This document shows, piece after piece, positions 50,411 through 59,600 of a stretch of 62,832 bases of DNA. Under the pieces are notes generated by a model that saw only the letters and a list, made by a program, of their open reading frames with translations, was not told where the DNA came from and ran no database searches. The stretch comes from Synergistaceae bacterium (GTDB lineage Bacteria > Synergistota > Synergistia > Synergistales > Aminobacteriaceae). The translations under genes were made by a program, and so were the position numbers. Location of the stretch: contig JAFSKE010000016.1 in the NCBI GenBank assembly GCA_017449135.1, forward strand, positions 1-62,832, read 5' to 3'. The stretch's first letter is position 1, and every line of letters starts with the position of its first letter.

Positions 50411-52957
50411 ATGAAGTTGTTTAAGTTTTTAATGTTGTCAATGTTTTTGTTTGTCGCATGTGCTTTTTGTTCGAGTGCATGGTCTGCAACGAGAGTTGCT
50501 GTTTCGTTCTTCAGTTTCATTGATGAAGATAATGTTGTAGATTATACTTCTCAAGCAGAACTTAGGAGACGTGATAAACTCAGTGAACAGTGTAAAAAAC
50601 TGTTCATGGCTGAGTTGTCAAACACAGGAATGTTCGAAGTTGTTGAGATCACGAGTGAAGAGTATATGAAAGAAATAATGGAAGAAACTCAAGCAATGGC
50701 ACCTCAAAGAGACAAAAATGGTGAATATAAACCATATTATCGGAAAAAAATGAGTACAAAAGCTGATGATATGAATTTTACTGAATTTGCTATAAACAAT
50801 CAAATTGCGGGAAACGTGAAAATGGCAAAAGATAGGAATTGTCGTTATCTTATTAATGGTGTTGTCATGTACGGTAAAACAAGTGTTTATGCTGGTATTA
50901 TGGTTTATGATGCCGAAAATCCTCCAAAAAACCTTAAAGACAATCACTTTCAAGGCTATGCTCAAATCAAAACATTGACAGAAAAGAAATCTGCAAGTAA
51001 AGCTAAAACTTCGTCGTCAAAATCAAAATCGAGAAAATCTAAAAAAGAGAAAAATTCTGTTGATGAACAAATCAGAGAGCAAGAAATTAGCAAGGCTTTT
51101 GCAAAGGCGATCGCTAACTTTCAGGATAGCGTAACAGGTGATGTTGCAAAAATCACAAAAATTGTAAATAATGATGTTTTCATTAATAGAGGGACAAAAT
51201 CAAAGGTTGAAATAGGAGATACCTATATTGTAAAAACCCAATTCGATGACGGATTAGATGATGTTTTCGGAACGACTGATGAATCTTCAAAGACAGTTTC
51301 CTTAGCTATAATACAGGTTAAAGATGTCTATGAAGATTCAAGTGTAGCGGAGATTATCCCTGATGGAGGATATATTACAACGTTACGAGTTGATGATGTT
51401 ATCGACCCTATGAGGAGTGCTGGAGGACACGGCGGAGTTGATGAATATTTAGATAAAGTTAAATCTGGAAAACTTGCGGCTTTTCCTTCTCAACGTCCGG
51501 AAGTGAAAAAAGTTGAAATTCAACCGACAGTTGCAAAGTCAACTTCAAAAAAGACATCCGATAAATCATTGAAAAAAGAAAAAACTTCTTCGGCTCTTAA
51601 ACCTCTTCCTGCACTTCCTCCAGGAGTTATGAGGATAGCTGTTATGCAATTCGACAGTAAAACAGAAGGAGTTTCAGCGAAAGGTGCAGCGTCAATAACT
51701 GATATACTTTCAAGGACATTATCAAATTCTGATAAAATAGTCATTGTTGAACGAAACAGGCTTGAAGCTATTAAAAAGGAACATAAATTAAATCTTGCAG
51801 GTCTTATTGATGCAGAAACAGCAGCTCAAATAGGAAAATTGATTGGTTGTCAGTACGTTTTAGTAGGTTCTGTAACGGAAATGAATGAAAGAGATACAGT
51901 GTCAGGACGTTATATCAGACCTACACCGAGAGCAGATTATAGTAAACTCTACACATCTAACATGAGTAGTACTGCAGCGGGAATTTTCTTGGGACTTCAA
52001 ATTATCAGTGATATAGCTGAGGCGAACAACGCAAAAAAAGAAAATATTGTAACAGAGACTCATGAATTACTCGCAAAGGTTGATGTAAGGCTTGTGGAGG
52101 CAGCAACGAGTCAAGTAAAGATGGCATTTACTGAACAAGGCAGTGCTGCACAGTCAGATGTAGTTACTCAGGATGGCAACGGCGTTTTGAAAAATGTAGA
52201 GGTCGATTTTGATAATCTTGAAAACAGAGCTATTGCTTCAGTTGCTACAAATATAGGTCATAGAATAAGGGAAGTTTTAGTCAATGAACCTGTTCAGATT
52301 TCTTCGGTTAATGACAAAGAAATAATTATCAACAGAGGTAGTTCTTCGGGAGTTCAGGTTGATGATTTATTCTGCGTTTATGCTGAAGGACAAAATGATG
52401 GCGATACAGAAGCTGTAATTTCTGTTAAAGAGGTTCAAGATGCATTTAGCATAGCTGAGGTTAAACTTGCACTTTCTAATTCTTATTCTCCGAGTGTCGG
52501 AAGCAGACTTGAGCCAGTTTTGTATTCTGATTATCAAAGAGGCATTTGGCATATAAAGAATCAGAAAAATTCACAGGCTTCAGATAAAAATAAACAGGAT
52601 ATTTCACTTGAAGGCTTGTTGAATAATTCAACAAAAAGAAAGAGATTTGAAAACTCTTCAACTGATGCTAAAAAAGTAATTAGAAGTTACGGATATAACG
52701 CAAAGAAAGAAAATTCTTTAATTAATGCACATTTGAAAGCTGCTAAGGGAAGTTCGGCTAAAAATAAATATGAAGCATACAAAAAGCTCTCTGATGCAGA
52801 TATGAGTGATTATCTTGCTGCATACAATACAGGCAGGTATGCTTTTGAGTTATCAATGTATATTGAGGCGAGAGAATGGGCTTCAAAAGCATTATTTGTA
52901 AATCCGAATTATCAACCGGCAAAAACGTTGATTGAAAAAATTGATAACGGTGATTAA
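50411..52957 (+). CDS. Exported double CsgG-like protein, 848 residues
   Basis: Signal peptide (FLFVACAFCSSAWSA), then two full units: CsgG-like domain 1 plus beta domain (DVFINRGTKSKVEIGDTYIV), a Lys/Ser linker, and CsgG-like domain 2 (MRIAVMQFDSKTEGVSAKGA, VIVERNRLEAIKKEHKLNLA, IGKLIGCQYVLVG) plus beta domain (EIIINRGSSSGVQVDDLFCV). The last ~100 residues look TPR-like (AYNTGRYAFELSMYIEAREW). An internal duplication of the unit found singly in its neighbours, and the largest member of the cluster. Confidence 0.8.
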   Translation: MKLFKFLMLSMFLFVACAFCSSAWSATRVAVSFFSFIDEDNVVDYTSQAELRRRDKLSEQCKKLFMAELSNTGMFEVVEITSEEYMKEIMEETQAMAPQRDKNGEYKPYYRKKMSTKADDMNFTEFAINNQIAGNVKMAKDRNCRYLINGVVMYGKTSVYAGIMVYDAENPPKNLKDNHFQGYAQIKTLTEKKSASKAKTSSSKSKSRKSKKEKNSVDEQIREQEISKAFAKAIANFQDSVTGDVAKITKIVNNDVFINRGTKSKVEIGDTYIVKTQFDDGLDDVFGTTDESSKTVSLAIIQVKDVYEDSSVAEIIPDGGYITTLRVDDVIDPMRSAGGHGGVDEYLDKVKSGKLAAFPSQRPEVKKVEIQPTVAKSTSKKTSDKSLKKEKTSSALKPLPALPPGVMRIAVMQFDSKTEGVSAKGAASITDILSRTLSNSDKIVIVERNRLEAIKKEHKLNLAGLIDAETAAQIGKLIGCQYVLVGSVTEMNERDTVSGRYIRPTPRADYSKLYTSNMSSTAAGIFLGLQIISDIAEANNAKKENIVTETHELLAKVDVRLVEAATSQVKMAFTEQGSAAQSDVVTQDGNGVLKNVEVDFDNLENRAIASVATNIGHRIREVLVNEPVQISSVNDKEIIINRGSSSGVQVDDLFCVYAEGQNDGDTEAVISVKEVQDAFSIAEVKLALSNSYSPSVGSRLEPVLYSDYQRGIWHIKNQKNSQASDKNKQDISLEGLLNNSTKRKRFENSSTDAKKVIRSYGYNAKKENSLINAHLKAAKGSSAKNKYEAYKKLSDADMSDYLAAYNTGRYAFELSMYIEAREWASKALFVNPNYQPAKTLIEKIDNGD

Positions 52958-52959
52958 TT

Positions 52960-53982
52960 ATGATAAAGAAAATTTTATTTTTCAGCTTTTGTTTGTGTTT
53001 TCTTGTCTCGGTATCTGCAAATGCTGCGGAAAAAATAAGACTTGGTGTTATGCCTTTCTTGATTCGTACCAGTACACTGACAGGTGATTACTCGATGACA
53101 GTTTCAGATATGGTAGTAAAAATGCTTCAAGTTTCACCCTCTATTTCTGTTATTGAACGTGAACGTTTAAGGGTAATAGCTATGGAGCAAGGCTTGAAAG
53201 TGAATGCAGATAATAATGATTCAATCATAAAATTAGGTCAGGTTGCCGGGTGTCAATATATGTTATTAGGTTCTATCGTAGAAGTAGCACATAAACATTC
53301 AAGTACTAAGTTTTTCTCTAATACTTACTATGATTATCCTACTAACAATGCTGAAGATGATAATCATGAATATAGGGCAACCTTAGAAGCGAGAGTTGTA
53401 GAGGTATTAACAGGCAGAATCGTTTTGTCGTTCTCTAAAAGCGGCAGTGCAATAAAATTAGCTAAACAAAATAACTATGGAGAACCAACATATTTGCGTG
53501 CGCTTGAAGCTGCTTCCTCAAGACTTGTTGATGATGTACGAAAGGTTTTAGCAAATGAGTATGCGATGATTATTTCTGTAAATAAAAATAATATTCGCAT
53601 CAACAGAGGCAGAGCGTCAGGTGTAAATGTCGGCTCGCTTTACAAAGTTTATCAGGAAGGTGAAGAAATTTTTGACTTGAACGGTAAATATCTTGGAAAA
53701 AGAGAAATTAATCTTGCTTTGTTACGTGTTGTCAGTGTACAAAATGAATTTGCTGTTACTGAAATTGTCAATAACGATGTCGATAAACAGCAAAATATAA
53801 AGAAAACTGACAAAAAATCAGCAAAAACAAAGCGTAAATCCAAGAAAAGAGACACGGAGGAAAAAGAACTTCAAACGGAAAAGCCTATTTTGATTCGTGA
53901 GGGCGACAAAATCGAAGCTATATCCTTTGCAGAAGCTGAAAAACTTAAATTGTCTGATAAAAGAATTGGAGAAGAGAAATAA
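52960..53982 (+). CDS. Exported CsgG-like / FlgT-C-like protein, 340 residues
   Basis: Begins 2 nt after the previous stop. Signal peptide (LFFSFCLCFLVSVSANA), CsgG-like domain (IRLGVMPFLIRTSTLTGDYS, VIERERLRVIAMEQGLKVNA, QVAGCQYMLLGSI), beta domain (NIRINRGRASGVNVGSLYKV), basic linker (KKSAKTKRKSKKRD) and family tail DKIEAISFAEAEKLK. Co-translated with both neighbours (stop/start TAATG at its end). Confidence 0.8.
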   Translation: MIKKILFFSFCLCFLVSVSANAAEKIRLGVMPFLIRTSTLTGDYSMTVSDMVVKMLQVSPSISVIERERLRVIAMEQGLKVNADNNDSIIKLGQVAGCQYMLLGSIVEVAHKHSSTKFFSNTYYDYPTNNAEDDNHEYRATLEARVVEVLTGRIVLSFSKSGSAIKLAKQNNYGEPTYLRALEAASSRLVDDVRKVLANEYAMIISVNKNNIRINRGRASGVNVGSLYKVYQEGEEIFDLNGKYLGKREINLALLRVVSVQNEFAVTEIVNNDVDKQQNIKKTDKKSAKTKRKSKKRDTEEKELQTEKPILIREGDKIEAISFAEAEKLKLSDKRIGEEK

Positions 53983-54956
53983 TGAAGAAAAAATTTTTAG
54001 TAATTTGTTTTATGATGTTTTTTGTTCTCTCAATTTCACCTGCTCATTCTGAGGAAAAGAAACCTATAAGACTCGGAGTAATGAAATTTTTAAGCAGGGC
54101 TGAAGGTGTTACTGAGAAACAAGCAGAGGCAATCGGAGATATTTTTTCGAGAATGCTCACAAACTCGAAATCAATAATTATTGTTGAACGAGACAGAATT
54201 GACGAAATCGCTAATGAACATCAACTGACTAAATCAGGACGTTTTGAAGATGATACCGTAATTCAACTCGGAAAATTAATCGGTTGCCAATACATGTTGT
54301 TAGGAGCTGTTACAAATCTCGAACGGAAAACTAAAACAACTGATTTATGGCTTGTAAATGAAACCAAGCAAGATGTTACTGCTACTATCGATGTTCGTGT
54401 TGTTGAAGTTGAAACGAGTAAAATTATTCATTCATTCTCTGAAAGCGGAAGTTCCTCACAAAAAGGGTCAGGATTTAATTTTTACGGTTTTCAAACTAAC
54501 GACAATGATTTTTCGGGAATTGAAATTCCGGCAATAGCAGAGGCTGTATCTCGTGCAGGTTTTCATATTCGTGAAACTTTAGCCGATGAATATGCTCAAG
54601 TTGTTGATGTCAATACTAAAGAAATAACCATAAATGCAGGCGAAAACTGGGGCATTGCTCCGGGTAATTTGTTTCGTGTTTATTCTGAAGGAAAGGAGTT
54701 GTTCGACCTTGAGGGAAATTCAGTAGGTAAAAAATTAAATCTCGTTGCAATCGTGAAAATTACGGAAGTACAAAGGGATTTATGCACTGCTCAGGTAATC
54801 AAAAACGGCGGCAGGGCTTCACACATTCGTAAGGGAGACAGGATTCAGCCAATCACTCAAAGAGAAGCTGATGATCTTGTGAAAAAGAAAGTTTTTTCTT
54901 CGTCATCAAAAGAGCGTACATCGAAATCTAAGAATGACAAAAAGAAGAAAAAATAA
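53982..54956 (+). CDS. Exported CsgG-like / FlgT-C-like protein, 324 residues
   Basis: The start overlaps the previous stop (TAATG). Signal peptide (FLVICFMMFFVLSISPAHSE), CsgG-like domain (IRLGVMKFLSRAEGVTEKQA, IIVERDRIDEIANEHQLTKS, LGKLIGCQYMLLGAV), beta domain (EITINAGENWGIAPGNLFRV), tail RIQPITQREADDLV and a Lys-rich end. Last of the seven exported genes of the cluster. Confidence 0.8.
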   Translation: MKKKFLVICFMMFFVLSISPAHSEEKKPIRLGVMKFLSRAEGVTEKQAEAIGDIFSRMLTNSKSIIIVERDRIDEIANEHQLTKSGRFEDDTVIQLGKLIGCQYMLLGAVTNLERKTKTTDLWLVNETKQDVTATIDVRVVEVETSKIIHSFSESGSSSQKGSGFNFYGFQTNDNDFSGIEIPAIAEAVSRAGFHIRETLADEYAQVVDVNTKEITINAGENWGIAPGNLFRVYSEGKELFDLEGNSVGKKLNLVAIVKITEVQRDLCTAQVIKNGGRASHIRKGDRIQPITQREADDLVKKKVFSSSSKERTSKSKNDKKKKK

Positions 54957-54992
54957 TTTTGTGTTTTATTTTAGGAAAGGAAAGTGTAAAAA

Positions 54993-56606
54993 TTGTTAAA
55001 TTTGTTTAACAGGAAAAAGATTTTCGCGTTGATTTTTATTGCGTTGATGTCGGTTGTTTTTGCGACTTCGGGGGCGTTTGCTGCGTATTATGATAATAAT
55101 ACAGGCAACAGTTGGGATGATGCGTATATTATTGGTTCTGTTGAAGATTTTAAGTTAATGCGAGATAGAGTTAATTCTTACTCTGAAACAGGAAAATACT
55201 ATAAACTCAATTCAGATATTGATTTGACAAATGAAATCAATTGGATTGGTATAGGAAAAATCAGTTTTGAAGGAGCTAATAATAGTTTTAAGGGACATTT
55301 TGACGGACAAAATCATGTAATAAAAATTAATTCAGAAACTGGAATTAATGCTCTTTTTCATGATGTAACAACAAGCACTGATGTTGCCATAAAAAATTTG
55401 AATGTGCAGGGAACTGTTCAAGAGAGCAAAGAATTTACTTCTACAAGTTCACTTTTGTACATTGGTGGAATTGTTAAGAGGTTACAAATGGGAACTATCG
55501 AAAATTGTAATTTTACTGGTACAGTAAGAGCTATTGCTACTAATGCTGATAAACAAAAGTTAGACGATGTTGAAGCTGGAGGAATTGTAGGACGTTGTGA
55601 AAATGGCACGATAAGAAATTGTAAATTTAGCGGAACAGTTTCAGCAACAGCAAATAATTGGGCAAGGGCAGGAGGCATTGTTGCATTTATGAGCGAAAGT
55701 AGTGTCATTAGTTGTGAAACTTTATCTCAATCAACAATTTCAGTAAGTACTGCCTACGATGTTTCGAGTGCTACTCCATGTGTTGGAGGTATTGTAGCTG
55801 GTTTTTCAGGAGCAAATGTTACTCAGTGTATTTCAAACGCAACGTTATCAGGCGGAAAGTATCAAGGAGCCATTATTGGCTACTCTTTTGCTAATGGTAT
55901 AGAAAAAAATATATCAGGTAATCGGTGGTCAAATACAGAATATATAGAAATAGGAAATGACACTAATACTACGACCGAACAAGTAGGAACAGAAACTACA
56001 ACTCAAACAGAAACTCCTACTGAGCTTAACGTTGCAATAATCGCTCCAGTTGAATTAAGTGATGACATCATTCAAAAACTTGCAGATAATATCAGCGTTG
56101 ACAGAAGTGAAATCAAACTTTTAACGAGCAGAGATTTCACAACCGCAAATCCTCCGGAACCTACTCAAGCAATGAGAGAGCAGGTTAAAAATGATAATTA
56201 CGAGTTTATGGCTAAACTCAACACGATAACAGTATCTGAGGACGGCTATTATGTTTTCGCAGTTACAGTGTCTGATGATTTAGTCGGAACAAAGGTAAGC
56301 GATTTAAGATTATTTTATGCCGAGTCGTCAGATTTTACGGGAAGTTCGTTAAAAGCGTCTTTCGGCTTAATGGGAGTATTAAATGGTGTTACGGGAGGTT
56401 TTGAAGTCAGCAATTTTCTGGGCGTAAAACTTGATACTGTGCCGAAACAGTTTCTTGCGACAATGTTTTTATCAGCGAGCAAGAGTATTACGGTTTACAT
56501 TTTGAAGATTTTGTTATTCCTTGCTGGCTGTAATGCAGGATTTGGAATACTCGGCTTGTCAGTCGGCGGATTTTTAATCTGGAAATTTTTTAGGCGGCAT
56601 TCTTAA
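54993..56606 (+). CDS. Surface beta-helix protein with GLUG-like repeats and Synergist-CTERM-like anchor, 537 residues
   Basis: TTG start behind AGGAAAGGAAAG. Signal peptide (FALIFIALMSVVFATSGAFA), then repeats with GGIVGRCENGTIRNCKFSGT and GGIVAGFSGANVTQCISNAT, typical of GLUG/right-handed beta-helix adhesins. A Thr-rich linker and a domain of ~150 residues follow. The C-terminus is LFLAGCNAGFGILGLSVGGF followed by LIWKFFRRHS: the GCNAGFG-hydrophobic-basic pattern of Synergist-CTERM sorting signals. Probably displayed on the cell surface. It lies 15 nt upstream of the EssC-like gene, so it may be co-expressed with the secretion locus. Confidence 0.75.
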   Translation: MLNLFNRKKIFALIFIALMSVVFATSGAFAAYYDNNTGNSWDDAYIIGSVEDFKLMRDRVNSYSETGKYYKLNSDIDLTNEINWIGIGKISFEGANNSFKGHFDGQNHVIKINSETGINALFHDVTTSTDVAIKNLNVQGTVQESKEFTSTSSLLYIGGIVKRLQMGTIENCNFTGTVRAIATNADKQKLDDVEAGGIVGRCENGTIRNCKFSGTVSATANNWARAGGIVAFMSESSVISCETLSQSTISVSTAYDVSSATPCVGGIVAGFSGANVTQCISNATLSGGKYQGAIIGYSFANGIEKNISGNRWSNTEYIEIGNDTNTTTEQVGTETTTQTETPTELNVAIIAPVELSDDIIQKLADNISVDRSEIKLLTSRDFTTANPPEPTQAMREQVKNDNYEFMAKLNTITVSEDGYYVFAVTVSDDLVGTKVSDLRLFYAESSDFTGSSLKASFGLMGVLNGVTGGFEVSNFLGVKLDTVPKQFLATMFLSASKSITVYILKILLFLAGCNAGFGILGLSVGGFLIWKFFRRHS

Positions 56607-56621
56607 TAAAAGTAATTTGCG

Positions 56622-59600
56622 GTGCTTGATATGAATTATTTACTTATTTTTTACACGGGAAACGAAATCAAAAAAGCAACTCTAAGAACCGGTGAATACA
56701 TCACAGCAGGAGCTGGAGAAAATGACACGGTCAAACTTTCGGATTCTAATATAATGTCGGGTCATTTGATTTTTAGATTTGCGGATAACGGAATAAATTT
56801 ATTTTCCCGCACACCATTTAGCATAATGGGATATAAGGCTGTCAACAGGATACTTTCGGCAGGCGATACCGTAAACATAACTGATCGTGTTATGCTTGCG
56901 GTTTTTGAAAATTGTTGCGACGCTGAAATTTTATCTGTCAACAAATTAAACGAAATCAGTATCGGACGTTCTGTAAAAAATGATATTTGCTTAAAAGGTT
57001 CGCTTGTGTCTTCACGTCATGCTGTTATTCGGAAAAATAAAGATAACAAATGGATAATCAAAGACAGACAGAGCCGTAACGGAGTTTTTGTTGACGGAAA
57101 ATTAATCACTTCAGGCATCGCAGAATTACATGAAAACGCTGAAATTTTTATCGGGGGTTTCATTTTTGAGTTTGCAAATTGTACTTTGAAATTCAAGAAT
57201 ACTCCCGGAGATGTTATTTTTTCCGAAAATCTTGTTTTTGCTAATTCTACAGGATTTACACTGAAAAAGCCTTATCCTTCGTTTTATCGTTCTCCAAGAA
57301 TACGAAGGACTGCCGTTACTTCGGAAGTTGAAATTTTATCTCCTCCAAGTACCGGTTCTAAACCTTCAGTGTCATGGCTTTCAATATTATTACCGCCTTG
57401 TCTGATGATAACGGTTATGTTGCTTGTAAGTTCATTTACAAGAAACGTTAATACACTTTTCTACACTCTTCCGATGTCAAGTGTAAGCATAATTATGGCA
57501 GTGATTAATTATAAGAGTCAAAATAAAAAATGGCTTCAAATTCAAGAACTTGCGGCGAAAAAATATCATGATCACCTTCATGAAAAAGAAACCGAAATAG
57601 CTGAAGCTGAAACTGAGTATATGTCGCTTTTATCTTCGGTTAATCCCGGCATTCTTGAATGTGTTTCAATCGCTAAAAATATGAATCGCAGACTTTGGGA
57701 AAGGGTTGTAACAGACTCGGATTTTCTTAATATTCGTCTTGGGATCGGAGAAGTTTTATCGAACGTTAATATAAAAATTCCTAAGGAACAGTTAGTTATT
57801 GAAGAGAATCCGTTTTTGAAAGAAGCTGCAAAAGTAAAAGCAAGGCACGAAATATTAAGTGGTATTCCGGTGTGTCATTCATTTTTAGATTCTCCGATTA
57901 CTGGACTTGAGGGAAATCGTGAAAGTGTAATAAAAATTACTTGGTCAATCTTAATAAACATAGCGACACATCATTCTTATGAAGATGTAAAAATTGTCTG
58001 TGTTTATCCTGAAAATGAAAAGGAACAGTGGGAATGGCTGCGTTGGTTGCCTCACGTTTGGAATGATGAAAGAACAAAGCGTTTTATGTCGTGTACTCTT
58101 GAAGATAATCGTCAAAATAAAAAGGGACAGGATAAATCAGCCAGAGCAATGCTGAGAGAACTTTCCGAGACATTAAAAATTCGTCAGCGTGAATCTTCTG
58201 GAGACAGACGAAATAATATTCCTGAAACACCGTTTTATTTTCTGGTTTTCGCCGACAAAAAGTTAGTTGAAAGTAGTGGAGAACAATTTTTGCCCGAATC
58301 TTCAACGTTAGGTTTTGCGGTTTTGTATGCTTACGGAGATATTAGAACGCTTCCAAAAGAATGTAATGCCATAATTGATTGCGGTGATTTTGAAAAGGGA
58401 GTAAAGGCTTCCGTTCAAATGACATTTGAAAATGAAACTGGAAAAATTTTTATTCCCGATGGAATGAATATATCGCTTAATATTGCCGATAAATTTGCTC
58501 GTTCGCTTGCTCCTGTCAGGGTACATTCTTCGGGGCGGTCTGGTTTACTTCCTTCAAAAGCATTACTGTTTGAGGGTCTCGGCGTTAGAACTGTTGAGGA
58601 ACTTAATATTTTACGGCGTTGGAAAGACAGCAGGTCTTACACAAGTTTGGCAGTTCCCATAGGCTTAAAAGGCAATGGAGATATGTTTTATTTTGATGTT
58701 CATGAAAGTGCAATGGGGCCTCACGGTGTTGTTGCAGGAACTTCTGGAAGCGGAAAAAGTGAAATGCTCACGGCTTGGCTTTTGTCTCTGACATTGCATT
58801 TTTCTCCGAAAGATTTGAATATATTATTGATCGAATTTAAGGGTAATGACCTCTCGAATATTTTGTCTGTGCTTCCTCATGTTGCCGGAGTTGTCAACAA
58901 TCTTCAAGGAGCTAACGTTATCGAGCGAAGTTTAATTTCACTTGCTGCAGAAAATGAACGACGACAAAAAATTTTCGCCTCATTAACTGACTTAGCTACC
59001 AAATCTCTTCCGGCATATCAGGAATATCAAAAGAAACACCCCGAACAGGATATTGAAGCATTGCCGTTTTTGATTGTAGTTCTTGATGAGTTTGCAGAGT
59101 TCAAAAAACAGTTTCCGGAACAGGTTGATAAATTCGTTCAAATTGCGAGAGTTGGACGCAGTACGGGATTATACATGGTTCTTTCTACTCAGTCTCCCAG
59201 CGGGATCGTTCCTCCGCAAATAGAATCTAACGTGAAATTTTCAATTTGTCTAAGGACTGCAAATACCGGCGAAAGTAAAGAATTAATCGGGACAACTGAC
59301 GCATTTTTCATTTCACGTCCAGGCCGTGCATATGTTAAAGTCGGAGATTCAGTTTATGAGCAAATACAGACATTTTTTAGCAAAGTTTCATATAATCCTA
59401 ACAGAAATGAAAAAGAATTGACATCTGATATTAACTTAGTTGAAATCGACGGAGAACGCATTAATCCTCAAGTTTATGATAGGACTGTAAAAGCATCTGA
59501 TGATGTTAAAACTGAAGGTCAGGTTCTTGTTTCTCAAATTATCGAAGTTACAGAGAAAAACGGTTTTTCGAGAGCTAAGCCGGTTTGGACGGAATTACTG

